Below are positions 1 to 10,401 of a stretch of DNA of 64,000 nt, piece by piece (the stretch's first letter is position 1; each line of letters opens with the position of its first letter). The stretch comes from Lachnospiraceae bacterium (lineage in GTDB: Bacteria > Bacillota > Clostridia > Lachnospirales > Lachnospiraceae), in NCBI GenBank assembly GCA_022510615.1, contig JAFLTC010000008.1:1-64000 (forward strand). Reading direction: 5' to 3'. A program made the position numbers and the translations under genes. The notes under the pieces are model-generated. The model did no database searches and had not been told where the DNA came from. It saw nothing but the letters and a program-made list of their open reading frames with translations.

Positions 1-34
1 AAGATTAAAATATATAACCGGCTAAAAAGCCAAA

Positions 35-120
35 CGGAGAAGGTGGGATTCGAACCCACGGCCCCTTTCGGAGTCACCGGTTTTCAAGACCGGCTCCTTA
101 AACCACTCGGACACCTCTCC
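35..120 (-). tRNA. tRNA-Ser(UGA)
   Basis: Reverse complement GGAGAGGTGTCCGAGTGGTTTAAGGAGCCGGTCTTGAAAACCGGTGACTCC...GTGGGTTCGAATCCCACCTTCTCCG folds as a class II tRNA with long variable arm; anticodon TGA; G discriminator; CCA not encoded. Confidence 0.95.
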
Positions 121-192
121 AAGACTGCTTGAACAGTATATCATTCCACATATGGGCGTGTCAAGATAATTTTATAAATATTCAACTTATTT

Positions 193-1215
193 TCATTCGC
201 CCAGTTTCAGTCCCGGCACCGCATTCAGGTCCAGACCGTGGCGTACTCCGTTTCGATAGTCATAATAGCCTGCCGCCCCGATCATCGCCGCATTATCCGT
301 ACAGAGAATTGGCGTTGGCAGATAAAACTCATATCCGTCTTTTTCACAGGCGGCCTTCATCCCCTCCCGCAGGCCGGTGTTACAGGCTACGCCCCCGGCA
401 ATTGCCACCTTGGAGATTCCCAGATTCTTCGCTGCTAACATCGTATGCTCCACCAGCACATCTACCACAGCGCACTGGAAGGATGCGGCAACATCCGCCT
501 TGGAATATTCAATCTGTTTCATTTTACACTCATTCAGGTAATTTAATACTGCGGATTTCAGACCGCTAAAACTGAAATCATAAGGAGCTCCTTCAATAGA
601 TGCTCTTGGAAATTCAATTGCCTTTTCATTTCCTTCCTTTGATAATCTGTCGATTTCCGGTCCTCCGGGATACCCTAATCCGATAGCTCTCGCCACCTTG
701 TCAAAGGCTTCTCCCGCTGCGTCATCCCGGGTCCTGCCCAGTATTTCATACTGACCGTAATCCCGTACTACAACAAGATGGCTGTGTCCACCGGATGCCA
801 CCAGACATAAAAAAGGCGGTTCCAAATCCGGATTCGCAATATAGTTAGCAGAGATATGTCCCTCAATATGATGTACCCCTACCAACGGTTTTCCCACTGC
901 ATAGCTGATAGCTTTTGCCGCTCCCACACCAACCAGTAAAGCTCCAACCAGTCCGGGACCATAGGTGACACAGATTACATCGATGTCATCCAATGTTTTC
1001 CCAGCCTCAGTAAGAGCTTCTTCAATGACCTGATTAATTTTTTCAATATGCTTACGGGAAGCAATTTCAGGAACTACTCCACCATATAATTTGTGAATAT
1101 CAATCTGTGATGCGATAATATTAGAACGGACATCTCTTCCGTTTACCACTACCGCTGCCGCCGTCTCGTCACAAGAACTTTCTATAGCAAGAACAGCTAT
1201 CTCTTTTTCACCCAT
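193..1215 (-). CDS. tsaD: tRNA N6-adenosine threonylcarbamoyltransferase TsaD
   Basis: 340 aa; [14 protein letters not shown] start, HHIEGH metal motif, GGVACN C-terminal motif. Confidence 0.97.
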   Translation of the reverse strand: MGEKEIAVLAIESSCDETAAAVVVNGRDVRSNIIASQIDIHKLYGGVVPEIASRKHIEKINQVIEEALTEAGKTLDDIDVICVTYGPGLVGALLVGVGAAKAISYAVGKPLVGVHHIEGHISANYIANPDLEPPFLCLVASGGHSHLVVVRDYGQYEILGRTRDDAAGEAFDKVARAIGLGYPGGPEIDRLSKEGNEKAIEFPRASIEGAPYDFSFSGLKSAVLNYLNECKMKQIEYSKADVAASFQCAVVDVLVEHTMLAAKNLGISKVAIAGGVACNTGLREGMKAACEKDGYEFYLPTPILCTDNAAMIGAAGYYDYRNGVRHGLDLNAVPGLKLGE

Positions 1216-1216
1216 A

Positions 1217-1825
1217 CTACTCTTCCTTGTCTGTTACCTGATTCTGTTTTGCTGCCTGAAAGCCTAAAATTTTCCACTTGTCATCTTCATTGACCAGAAT
1301 GAAATCCTGATATGATTTTGCATATTTGCCACTATTATTTATAAAATAGGAAATCCGTATGTTGGCACATTCTCTGCCGCCAATCGTTTTATACTCTACG
1401 GATGTAGCCGGCTCAGCAGAATAACTGACAATCTTACTTTTATCCTGTTTGAATTCTCCCACTTCTTCTTCCAGCTTTGACAGGTGGCTTTCTTCCTTAT
1501 TACTCTCCAGCAAATCACTGCTGTACATGACACGGAGCTGTTTTAACAAGGAAAGGAATTCCTCCTCATCCACAGAAGCATTATACAAGCACTGGTTCAG
1601 CCGTCCCCACAGTTTCATTACCTCTGTCGGCGTTTCCGGATAGCCCGTTTTTAAGTCCTTGGCAATCAGCTTTTCCACCTCCGTAGTCGGGGTACGCACC
1701 TCCGTCTCCATCTGTTCTTTTTTCATATACTGATAATACACAGCCAGACAGCCAAGTACTACCATACATGCAATAAAGGTAAATGCTGTCATATTTTTTT
1801 TCAATTTTTCTCCAAAACGCTTCAT
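1217..1825 (-). CDS. Single-pass membrane protein of unknown function
   Basis: 202 aa, N-terminal TM segment ([20 protein letters not shown]) followed by extracytoplasmic domain; directly upstream of tsaD. Confidence 0.7.
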   Translation of the reverse strand: MKRFGEKLKKNMTAFTFIACMVVLGCLAVYYQYMKKEQMETEVRTPTTEVEKLIAKDLKTGYPETPTEVMKLWGRLNQCLYNASVDEEEFLSLLKQLRVMYSSDLLESNKEESHLSKLEEEVGEFKQDKSKIVSYSAEPATSVEYKTIGGRECANIRISYFINNSGKYAKSYQDFILVNEDDKWKILGFQAAKQNQVTDKEE

Positions 1826-1843
1826 GTGCTCCCCCTCCTTCTC

Positions 1844-2758
1844 TTATTCATCCTTGTCAAAATTCAATACAAGATTCTTCCTGTCTTTTCCCGGCTTTGC
1901 ATGGGGAAAGATTTTTCTCGTTTTTTCCATATATTCCTCCGGACGTATCAGGGACGGGCTATAATGCGTCAGCCAGAGCTCTGCTACCTCTGCCTCCTTT
2001 GCTAGCGATGCCGCCTCTCCAAAGGTCATATGTTTATTTTCTTTCGCCTTAACCGCCATATCCTCCTCACCATACATACCTTCGCAGATAAAAAGATCCG
2101 CTTTTTTTGCACATTCGGCAATCTCCGATATTGGACGGCTATCGGTACAATACGTTATTTTTAATCCCTTTCGCGCCTCTCCCAGTACCATGTCCGGAGT
2201 GTATAACATACCATCGTCAGATACATCTTCACCCTTTTGCAAACGGCTCCAGACTTTCATCGGCACCTGGTTTTCCTTTGCCTTTTCCATATCAAATTTA
2301 CCGGCTCTCCGGATAATCTGGCTGTATCCGTAACAGGGTACTGTGTGATTCACACGAAAGGCTTCTAAGTAATATCCGTCACGCTCAATCTGTTCTAATC
2401 TTTCCGTTAATTCTATGTAATAAATCTCAAAGGGCAGCCCCTGAGCAATAATCAGCAATGCCTCTACCACCCTTTTCGTCCCCTTGGGACCGATAATTGT
2501 CAACGGCTCGGTGCGCTCTGCATTTCCCATGGAAAGCAAAAGCCCCGGCAGCCCACTGATATGGTCACCATGAACATGAGTAATACAAATCGTGTCGATC
2601 GAATGTATGCTCCAACCCTGCTCACGGATACTTACCTGTGTTCCCTCACCGCAATCAATCAAAAGGCTGCTCCCATTAAAACGTGTCATCAGGGCCGTCA
2701 ATGCTCTTCTTGGCAGTGGCATCATACCGCTGGTGCCTAACAGGCAGACATCCAACAT
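1844..2758 (-). CDS. rnz: Ribonuclease Z
   Basis: 304 aa; ITHVHGDHISGLPG metallo-beta-lactamase motif, tRNase Z layout. Confidence 0.93.
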   Translation of the reverse strand: MLDVCLLGTSGMMPLPRRALTALMTRFNGSSLLIDCGEGTQVSIREQGWSIHSIDTICITHVHGDHISGLPGLLLSMGNAERTEPLTIIGPKGTKRVVEALLIIAQGLPFEIYYIELTERLEQIERDGYYLEAFRVNHTVPCYGYSQIIRRAGKFDMEKAKENQVPMKVWSRLQKGEDVSDDGMLYTPDMVLGEARKGLKITYCTDSRPISEIAECAKKADLFICEGMYGEEDMAVKAKENKHMTFGEAASLAKEAEVAELWLTHYSPSLIRPEEYMEKTRKIFPHAKPGKDRKNLVLNFDKDE

Positions 2759-2850
2759 GATATAATCCTCCGTTCATTCCAATCAATTCCATTCTAGCAC
2801 ATATGAAATCCTTTTTCAAACCTTATTTTTCAGGCAAATAGGAATTTATA

Positions 2851-2885
2851 ACAAAAAAAAAGCCAGACAGCTATGCCGTCTAGCT
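2851..2885 (-). terminator. Intrinsic terminator overlapping the stop of the zinc-ribbon CDS
   Basis: Minus strand GCTAGACGGCATAGCTGTCTGGC followed by an uninterrupted T run. Confidence 0.7.
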
Positions 2886-3104
2886 TAATACTTCACTTTT
2901 GGGTAAAATCCGGACAGGCTTTTGAAATCCTGCAATCATTATATCATAGCAGTCCTCACAGAGAACAAATTCATGGATTTCCAAATCTTTCTTTGAAAAA
3001 TATCCCCAGTCCTTTTTGACACACAATGCGTCCTCCTGCAAAATTCCATCTTTGCTTTTCAATTCTCTGCCACAGGAGCTGCAATAGCATTCCTTTTCTG
3101 ACAC
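2880..3104 (-). CDS. Small zinc-ribbon-like protein
   Basis: 74 aa with CSSCGREL and LCEDCYD Cys pairs. Confidence 0.7.
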   Translation of the reverse strand: MSEKECYCSSCGRELKSKDGILQEDALCVKKDWGYFSKKDLEIHEFVLCEDCYDIMIAGFQKPVRILPKSEVLS

Positions 3105-3189
3105 CGGAATTCCCCCTTCTCTTAAAGATATGTTTATTATAACAAAAAAATCACCGGCATTCTACTTGTAATATTTGGCACCCGCCAGG

Positions 3190-3218
3190 TTAGCACGATG
3201 GCGCCAATTTGAACCCTG
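3190..3218. repeat. Half copy of dispersed element A (TAGCACGATGGCGCCAATTTGAACCCTG)
   Basis: Near identical to parts of 15514..15562 and, in reverse complement, 39101..39151; abuts the tsaB stop codon. Confidence 0.75.
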
Positions 3219-3222
3219 CTCT

Positions 3223-3930
3223 TCAATTTCTTTCCTGTCTTTCCAGTCGCTCCCGTTCTGCCTGAGAAAGTCTGAGATAGATCGGCGCAAACTCTCCGGC
3301 TTTTACCAGATACCCCTCCTCCAGATACATTCGCCCCAGTGCCGCCACAGAAGAAGCGCGCTGGTATCGGACACTATCCGCCCCAAAGTCATAGGGTATC
3401 TGAATCTCTTTTTCTAATTTTTCCTTAAAAACAGGAACCCCGTCTCCAATCAATAGAACCGGTTTTCCAAACTCATTTATTTTTTCTATCATTTTTTCTA
3501 TCGGTGCTGCTTCCTGATTCACAAGAGCTACCGGCTTTTTTTCCTTTACATCATAAATTCCATAATATACCTGGCTTCGTCTGGCGTCCATCAGCGGACA
3601 GACAAGGGCATCTGCACCGGACAGATTAAATGCCAGTCCCTCCAGTGCCGGAACCGGAACAATCGGAATCCCAAGAGCCTGAGCAAGTCCCTTTGCCGTA
3701 GAAGCACCGATGCGCAGTCCAGTAAAGGAACCGGGTCCCGATGCCACCGCTATGGCATCCAGCTCCTTTACATCAATTTCTGCCATCTGCAACATATCGT
3801 GTATCATGGGAAGCAAAGTCTGAGAATGCGTCTTTTTATTATGAATCGTATATTCGCCTACCAATACATCGTCACATAGCAAAGCAACAGTTGCCGCCAG
3901 ACCGGAACTGTCAATCGCCAATAAGTTCAT
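3223..3930 (-). CDS. tsaB: tRNA threonylcarbamoyladenosine biosynthesis protein TsaB
   Basis: 235 aa; MNLLAIDSSG start, GPGSFTGLRIG motif. Confidence 0.94.
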   Translation of the reverse strand: MNLLAIDSSGLAATVALLCDDVLVGEYTIHNKKTHSQTLLPMIHDMLQMAEIDVKELDAIAVASGPGSFTGLRIGASTAKGLAQALGIPIVPVPALEGLAFNLSGADALVCPLMDARRSQVYYGIYDVKEKKPVALVNQEAAPIEKMIEKINEFGKPVLLIGDGVPVFKEKLEKEIQIPYDFGADSVRYQRASSVAALGRMYLEEGYLVKAGEFAPIYLRLSQAERERLERQERN

Positions 3931-3945
3931 ACTGCCATCTCCTGT

Positions 3946-4365
3946 CTACTCCATTGTTATCCTTCGATAATCAAAGCCTTTTTCCAAATCCTTCTCAATC
4001 CGGATTGTCTTACACTGTGCCGGTAAAATCTCTTGAATCAAAGAGGCCCATTCAATCAGACACACACCCTCTCCAAATAAATAGCTCTCAAATCCAATTT
4101 CAATCATTTCCTCCGGGTCGGCAATCCGGTACACATCAAAATGATACAGGGGAATTCTCCCCTCCGAATATTCCTGCAAAATGGTAAAGGTGGGACTGGT
4201 AACCGGTTCCGTAATGCCAAGTCCTAAGGCAAATCCTTTGGCAAATACGGTTTTCCCTACACCAAGATCTCCCTCCAGAAGAAAGATTTCTCCCGGCTTT
4301 ACACCGGCACCGAGTTTTTCCGCTATCTGAAATGTATCCTGCTCACGAAAGCTCTCCCACATCAT
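3946..4365 (-). CDS. tsaE: tRNA threonylcarbamoyladenosine biosynthesis ATPase TsaE
   Basis: GDLGVGKT Walker A, SPTFTILQEY, YHFDVYRI. Start placed at the ATG overlapping the upstream stop (ATGA) rather than at the longer ORF start (4419). Confidence 0.93.
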   Translation of the reverse strand: MMWESFREQDTFQIAEKLGAGVKPGEIFLLEGDLGVGKTVFAKGFALGLGITEPVTSPTFTILQEYSEGRIPLYHFDVYRIADPEEMIEIGFESYLFGEGVCLIEWASLIQEILPAQCKTIRIEKDLEKGFDYRRITME

Positions 4366-4838
4366 TTCTCCCTGCGCTCCTTCATAAAGTCCACCAGCTC
4401 GGAAAAATGCCCATCGCACTGTGACTCCGGCAGAATAAATGCGCTCACCGTTGACATATAGACATAAATGGCGTCCTTCCGGTATATAATTTTGCGTATT
4501 TCCTTCCAGGCAAACTGCTGTTTTTGTTCTTTCTGGCTGATCATAATCCCCTTCTCATCAAAGATATAGTGAAAGGGCAGTTGGAATTCCTCCTGCTGCA
4601 GCTGTTTTCTTCCCTTCATTAACAGCATCATCGGCTGTAACACCGTAAACAGCAAAGCTAACGTCACTAAAATTCCCTTTTGGGTACCGGTCCAGTCACT
4701 CCATCTCATCACTAACACCACAACTGCCGCTACACTAATGACCACTCCCAGAATACCGGAGAGCTTGGCATAGTTATGAAACAAAAGAAAGCGGCTCAGT
4801 GATTTTTTATCCAGTATAACATCGAATTCAAACAACAT
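4362..4838 (-). CDS. YcxB-like membrane protein
   Basis: 158 aa; two TM segments and a YcxB-type C-terminal domain pattern (FHYIFDEKGIMISQKEQKQQFAWKEIRKI). Confidence 0.65.
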   Translation of the reverse strand: MLFEFDVILDKKSLSRFLLFHNYAKLSGILGVVISVAAVVVLVMRWSDWTGTQKGILVTLALLFTVLQPMMLLMKGRKQLQQEEFQLPFHYIFDEKGIMISQKEQKQQFAWKEIRKIIYRKDAIYVYMSTVSAFILPESQCDGHFSELVDFMKERREK

Positions 4839-4888
4839 TCATTTCCTCCCTGCTTTTTTCGATATTAGTATATCAAAAGCAGGTTTCG

Positions 4889-4917
4889 TTGACAACCCCA
4901 ACGATTTTTTATAAAAT
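4889..4917 (+). promoter_or_regulatory. Sigma-A type promoter
   Basis: TTGACA (4889-4894), 17-bp spacer, TAAAAT (4912-4917), upstream of GGAGG-ATG at 4949. Confidence 0.8.
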
Positions 4918-4948
4918 GAAAAAACAAGAGGATGAATGGAGGATTACT

Positions 4949-7087
4949 ATGTTTGGCTCACTACTAGGAAATATAGCTGGAATACTTTATTTTATGGCTT
5001 TTCAGATACTTGGCATACTGCTTGCCCTGTTACTTTTTAAGAAGGAAAAATTATGCCTTACTCTGTTATTCGGTAGCACTATAGGAAGCTTTTCCCTGCA
5101 ATGGCTTCCGGTTTTATATGCTTTTTTCTTTCAGTTTTCCGTGCGCGCTCATATTTTTGCACTTTTTACGATGATAGTTCTCGTTAGCGCTTTCTATTAT
5201 TTATCAAAGGAACGGAGTTTTTTAAACGGGCGGAAAATAAAACCGGACCTTCTCGGTGTTTTCCGGGAAAATCCTGTCCTGTTTCTTTTACTGCCGCTGT
5301 TTGTCTATGTCGTTATCGTACTGCTGCACCATACGATTTCTTACAGAAATGGCATACTGTACAGCGGACAGGGTACCTGGGGTGATATGAGTATGCACTT
5401 AGGCTTTGTTACCAGCATTGCAAAGCAAAAAGCATTTCCACCGGAATATTCCATTTTACCGGGAACCAAACTCGCCTATCCGTTTCTTTCCGACAGTATT
5501 TCCTCCAGCATTTATATTTGGGGAACCTCTCTTAGGATAGCCTATCTGCTTCCCATGTTTTTTGCGTTTTTTCAGGTATTTTTTGGTATGTATACCCTGG
5601 CCAAATATCTGTTACAGAAAATGGGAACCGTTTTTCGCGGAAAAGCTTTTCTGGCCTTTGCCCTATTCTTTTTCAACGGCGGTCTCGGTTTCTACTATTT
5701 TATAAACAAGGGATTTTTTAATGAAAATTTCACCCGGATCTTTACCGCATTTTATCAGACACCAACAAACTATACGGATGCTAACATCCAGTGGCACAAT
5801 ATTATTTGTGATATGCTGATTCCTCAGCGTGCCACCCTCTTTGGCTGGGCAATCCTCTTTCCCATTCTGGTTCTTTTAATGAAAGCCATTTCCGGGAAGG
5901 AGAGAAACTACTTTATCATTGCCGGTGTTATGGCAGGGGGGCTCCCGCTGATTCACACCCATTCCTTTCTGGCACTTGGGGTTTTATGTGCCGGCTTTCT
6001 CACTCTGGATTTATATCACCGGGGCCAAAAGGGGGATGAAAATAAGCGTTTTCCTTGGCCAGTGCGGCTCATCATTGTACTGGTATTCCTTTTTAGCATG
6101 ACTATCATCAGCATAAAGCAGTTTTCGGATAATCCATTGGAAGAGGATATTTTTCTCTATATTGGAATTTTCATGATTGCTATTTTTGCCGGTATATTTG
6201 CATATCAGCTAAAAAAAGGATTTTCCAAAGAAATTCTACTTACCTGGGGCATCTTTCTCGGCATTGTGTTAATACTTGCCCTGCCGCAGCTCTTTGGCTT
6301 TACGTTCCGGCAGGCACAGGGAGATAATTTTGTCCGGGGCATGTTTAACTGGGCAAATGGCGGCGATGTGGCAGATGGATATCCGATATTCTATCTTAAA
6401 AATCTTGGAATTTTGTTCCCGCTTGCCCTGCTAATGCTTATTTTTGGTACAAAACGCCAGATACAGCTTGTACTTCCTGCCACTTTTCTCTGGCTAATTT
6501 GTGAATTTATCGTATTTCAGCCAAATCCTTATGACAATAACAAGTTACTGTTAGTGTCCTATCTTTTCTTTTGTATTGCCATCTCCGATTTTGTCTGGGA
6601 AATGGCAGGAATGCTGTTTACAAAAATGAAATGGATGCGCGGTATCACCATATCTCTTATTGCAGCGGTGTCCGTATTTGCCGCTGTACTGACGATGGGT
6701 CGGGAATATGTTTCCGAGCTTGAACTGTTTGACAGTACTTATGCCGCTCTGGCAGAATGGGTGGAAGAAAATACAGAGCCAACAGATACTTTTCTCACTG
6801 CAGACAACCATAATAACGCCATTGCTGCCCTGACTGGCCGCAATATTGTATGCGGAAGCGGAAGCTATTTGTATTACCATGGAATCAATTATGGACAGAA
6901 TGAATTTGATGTAGAAATCATGTATGAAGACCCTTCCCAGAGAGAATTGTTATTGGAGCATTATAATGTGGACTATATCGTCATAGGCAGTAACGAAAGA
7001 AACACCTATCTCATCGATCTGGATACGATACTGAAAGATTATTCCATTGTGTATGAAAACAATGACCTTGTAGTGTTGGCGGTTTAA
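4949..7087 (+). CDS. Large polytopic membrane protein, possibly GT-C type glycosyltransferase
   Basis: About 712 aa, many TM helices and a C-terminal extracytoplasmic domain (YAALAEWVEENTEPTDTFLTADNHNNAIAALTGR). Start set at ATG after GGAGG because the longer ORF begins in the -35 box. Confidence 0.65.
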   Translation: MFGSLLGNIAGILYFMAFQILGILLALLLFKKEKLCLTLLFGSTIGSFSLQWLPVLYAFFFQFSVRAHIFALFTMIVLVSAFYYLSKERSFLNGRKIKPDLLGVFRENPVLFLLLPLFVYVVIVLLHHTISYRNGILYSGQGTWGDMSMHLGFVTSIAKQKAFPPEYSILPGTKLAYPFLSDSISSSIYIWGTSLRIAYLLPMFFAFFQVFFGMYTLAKYLLQKMGTVFRGKAFLAFALFFFNGGLGFYYFINKGFFNENFTRIFTAFYQTPTNYTDANIQWHNIICDMLIPQRATLFGWAILFPILVLLMKAISGKERNYFIIAGVMAGGLPLIHTHSFLALGVLCAGFLTLDLYHRGQKGDENKRFPWPVRLIIVLVFLFSMTIISIKQFSDNPLEEDIFLYIGIFMIAIFAGIFAYQLKKGFSKEILLTWGIFLGIVLILALPQLFGFTFRQAQGDNFVRGMFNWANGGDVADGYPIFYLKNLGILFPLALLMLIFGTKRQIQLVLPATFLWLICEFIVFQPNPYDNNKLLLVSYLFFCIAISDFVWEMAGMLFTKMKWMRGITISLIAAVSVFAAVLTMGREYVSELELFDSTYAALAEWVEENTEPTDTFLTADNHNNAIAALTGRNIVCGSGSYLYYHGINYGQNEFDVEIMYEDPSQRELLLEHYNVDYIVIGSNERNTYLIDLDTILKDYSIVYENNDLVVLAV

Positions 7088-7130
7088 CATACCGGCACTA
7101 CAAGGTCAAAACATAGCATAACTGCGCCAA

Positions 7131-8243
7131 TTACCTGGAACTATATTGGATGACACCAAACTCTCTTTCCTCATCATAGGACATAGCCTCCGATTCGGAA
7201 GCCCTGCTCACAAGCAGATAGACATCCTCCTTACTATCCACCATTACATCGTAAATGATAGTATCTGTCAGACCATCAAAGGATCCTTCACTACTTACGG
7301 GTGTGAGCATCATCTCTTTCCCCATTTCTCCTAACCGGTACAGACCATAGGTGTTAAACACATACATCTGCCACTCCTCTGTATGGGTATCGTAATACCA
7401 GTCCCGTCCCCGTTTTTCCTCCGGAACCTCTTCTCCGAAATCTCCCTCGGCAGACATGGTTTCCAGATTCCGCCTCTCAAATAATTTTTTTCCTGTGGAA
7501 TAATAAATAATTTCACTTTCTCCAAAGCCAATATTTTTTTCAAACATCTCAACAGGAACATCGTCATTTTTTATAAGGATAGCACCGCTTTCACTGTCAA
7601 AATGTATCTGTGTGGTATTGTCCATCATAAGCACCGGTGTTCCATCCTCTAACACCCGGAAATTTGATACATCATTTGACAGGGTGTGTTCGGAGACGTC
7701 TCCGTTCTCTCCCTCAAACTGTAATTTAATTTCTTCCAGACTGTCCTGTCCCTCATCAAATTTCAGTACGGAAAACCGATACTGTTCCGGTCCGGAATCC
7801 ATACGTTCTGTAAACTGAACCAGTCCATATAGATTACCGTCATCGCCCCGGATAATAAAACGCGTGATAATACCAGCATCTTCCTCCTGTTTGAATCTTT
7901 TTGAGAGAGACTTCATACAGATTACCTTCATCTCCCATTCTCCGCCTTCCGTCAAGGCATACTCCAAAATCTGTCCATATTTAGACTCCGTATCATCCCT
8001 GCCTGCCTCCAGTACATAGAGGGCCGGTCTGCCTAACATATCGCGTTGCAAAAAACGTGTTTTTGGCTCACCATTAAATTCTACTACCTCTTCTTCTGCC
8101 ATTTTGTAGAAATCTATTTGCCGGTATTTCACAGTTTCTTTCGGCAAAGGTGTCGCCTGTTCTTCTTCCGGTTTTGCTCCCTCGCATCCACTGAATAAGA
8201 AAGTGGCAGCCAAAAATATTGCTAATAGCTTTTTCCTTTTCAT
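7131..8243 (-). CDS. Putative lipoprotein
   Basis: Signal peptide with lipobox (FLFSGC); no recognised domain. Start chosen for SD spacing. Confidence 0.75.
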   Translation of the reverse strand: MKRKKLLAIFLAATFLFSGCEGAKPEEEQATPLPKETVKYRQIDFYKMAEEEVVEFNGEPKTRFLQRDMLGRPALYVLEAGRDDTESKYGQILEYALTEGGEWEMKVICMKSLSKRFKQEEDAGIITRFIIRGDDGNLYGLVQFTERMDSGPEQYRFSVLKFDEGQDSLEEIKLQFEGENGDVSEHTLSNDVSNFRVLEDGTPVLMMDNTTQIHFDSESGAILIKNDDVPVEMFEKNIGFGESEIIYYSTGKKLFERRNLETMSAEGDFGEEVPEEKRGRDWYYDTHTEEWQMYVFNTYGLYRLGEMGKEMMLTPVSSEGSFDGLTDTIIYDVMVDSKEDVYLLVSRASESEAMSYDEEREFGVIQYSSR

Positions 8244-8259
8244 GGTATCCATCCTTTCC

Positions 8260-10401
8260 TCAAAGAATCATAGACAACTGGATTCTCTTTTTCTGCAAAT
8301 CCACACTTAAAACCTTCACTTCTACCACATCTCCCACACTGACAACATCCAACGGATGCTTGACAAACTTTTTATCCGTCAACTTTGAAATATGCACCAG
8401 ACCGTCCTGATGTACACCGATATCCACAAAGGCTCCAAAGTCAATTACATTTCGAACCGTCCCCTTTAAAATCATTCCTTCCTTTAAATCCTTCATTTCC
8501 AAAACATCGGTGCGAAGAATCGGCTTTGGCATTTCCTCTCGCGGGTCCCTCCCCGGCTTTTCCAGCTCCTTAATGATATCCGCCAGTGTAATTTCACCGA
8601 TACCAAGCTTTTCCGCCAGCTTCTTTTTGTCCTTTACCATCAGAGACAAGCCAGTCAGCCCCCCTCTTATATCCTCCATGTTATAGCCGAGAGTCTTTAA
8701 TAATTCCTCTGCTGCCTCATAGGATTCCGGATGCACGCTGGTGGCATCCAGAGGATTTTTTCCATCACTGATTCTCATAAAGCCGGCGCACTGCTCATAG
8801 GCCTTCGGTCCCAGCTTCGCTACCTTCAAAAGCTGCTTACGACTGTTAAACCGTCCATTTTCTTCCCGGTACGTCACAATATTTTTTGCAATGACCTTGG
8901 AAATACCGGATACATATTCCAGTAGGGAGGCCGAAGCGGTATTCAAATCCACTCCGACATTGTTTACACAGTCCTCCACGACATTTCCCAGTGCTTCCCC
9001 CAGCTTTTTCTGGTTCATATCGTGCTGGTACTGCCCAACCCCGATACTTTTCGGCTCAATTTTCACTAACTCCGCCAGAGGGTCCTGCAGTCGTCTGGCA
9101 ATGGATACCGCACTTCTCTGTCCCACATCAAAGGAGGGAAACTCCTCCGTCGCCAGCTTGCTTGCCGAATAGACAGAAGCCCCGGCTTCATTTACAATAA
9201 TATATTGAACCGGCTTATTTATCTCTTTTAACATGTCCACAATAACCAGTTCCGATTCCCTGGATGCCGTTCCGTTTCCTACGGAAATGAGGCTGATGCT
9301 ATATTGATCAATCAGACCCTTTACTATTTTTTTCGTCTCGGCAATTTTATTTTGCGGTTCCGTCGGATAAACCACAATGGTATCTAATACCTTTCCGGTT
9401 TCATCCACCACCGCCAGCTTACAGCCGGTACGAAAGGCTGGGTCCCAGCCAAGGACAACCTTTCCTGCTATCGGCGGCTGCATCAGAAGCTGTTCCAGAT
9501 TTTTACCGAAAACATGAATGGCTCCGTCCTCTGCCCGCTCTGTCAGTTCGTTTCGAATTTCTCTTTCTATAGCCGGTGCAATCAGACGCTTATAGCTATC
9601 TTCGATTACCAGTGTCAGGCATCCCTCCGTATTGGCATTTTCTCCTACGATTACTTTCTTTTTCAGGTAACGTAAAATATCCTCTTCCGGTGCGTCTATT
9701 TTTACTGTCAGTATCTTTTCCTTTTCTCCCCGGTTAATGGCTAGCACCTGATAACCGGAAATTTTAGAAATAGCACTCTCAAAGTTATAATAATTTTCGT
9801 ATACTGATTTTTCGTTCTCATCCTTTGCCACAGAAACCAGTATGCCCTGATTCATCGTGGTCTTGCGGATAGCAGTGCGGTAATCTGCTTCATCGGCAAT
9901 AACTTCCGCAATAATGTCCATAGCCCCCTGAATGACCTCCTCGGTCGTTTCCACTCCTTTTTCTTCATCGATATAGGCGACTGCCTCTTCCTCTAACGTC
10001 TTTTTCGTCATCTGGAGCAGAATGATATCGGCCAGTCCCTCTAATCCTTTTTCCTTGGCAACAGTGGCACGGGTACGCCTCTTTGGCCGGTAAGGACGAT
10101 ATAAATCCTCTACCATAACCTGGGTCTGGGCTGCCAGAATCTGTGCCTTTAACTCCTCTGTCAGCTTTCCCTGCTCCTCAATACTGGCAAGCACCGTTTC
10201 TTTCCGCTCCTCCAGATTTCTCAAATAAGTCAATCGTTCCTCCAGCGTTCTCAGCTGCTCATCATTTAACGTGCCATGCTGTTCCTTCCGGTAACGGGCA
10301 ATAAAAGGAATGGTACATCCCTCATCCATCAGCTTTATGACAGCCTCTACCTGCCATGTCTTTATTTTCAGTTCCTCTGCAATTTTCTTACTAATGTCCA
10401 T
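8260..10401 (-). CDS. tex: Tex family RNA-binding protein with C-terminal S1 domain
   Basis: GWDPAFRTGCKLAVVD, helix-hairpin-helix region, C-terminal S1 (GTVRNVIDFGAFVDIGVHQDGLVHIS). Confidence 0.95.
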   Translation of the reverse strand: MDISKKIAEELKIKTWQVEAVIKLMDEGCTIPFIARYRKEQHGTLNDEQLRTLEERLTYLRNLEERKETVLASIEEQGKLTEELKAQILAAQTQVMVEDLYRPYRPKRRTRATVAKEKGLEGLADIILLQMTKKTLEEEAVAYIDEEKGVETTEEVIQGAMDIIAEVIADEADYRTAIRKTTMNQGILVSVAKDENEKSVYENYYNFESAISKISGYQVLAINRGEKEKILTVKIDAPEEDILRYLKKKVIVGENANTEGCLTLVIEDSYKRLIAPAIEREIRNELTERAEDGAIHVFGKNLEQLLMQPPIAGKVVLGWDPAFRTGCKLAVVDETGKVLDTIVVYPTEPQNKIAETKKIVKGLIDQYSISLISVGNGTASRESELVIVDMLKEINKPVQYIIVNEAGASVYSASKLATEEFPSFDVGQRSAVSIARRLQDPLAELVKIEPKSIGVGQYQHDMNQKKLGEALGNVVEDCVNNVGVDLNTASASLLEYVSGISKVIAKNIVTYREENGRFNSRKQLLKVAKLGPKAYEQCAGFMRISDGKNPLDATSVHPESYEAAEELLKTLGYNMEDIRGGLTGLSLMVKDKKKLAEKLGIGEITLADIIKELEKPGRDPREEMPKPILRTDVLEMKDLKEGMILKGTVRNVIDFGAFVDIGVHQDGLVHISKLTDKKFVKHPLDVVSVGDVVEVKVLSVDLQKKRIQLSMIL

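Noticed and set aside
35-120. tRNA-Ser as attachment site of an integrative element
   Set aside because: Flanking genes are housekeeping (tsaD), and no integrase or direct repeat of the tRNA 3' end was seen in the window.
4889-4948. ORF-track start (TTG) of the 732 aa ORF
   Set aside because: The TTG is the -35 TTGACA of the promoter; the ATG at 4949 with GGAGG is the sensible start.
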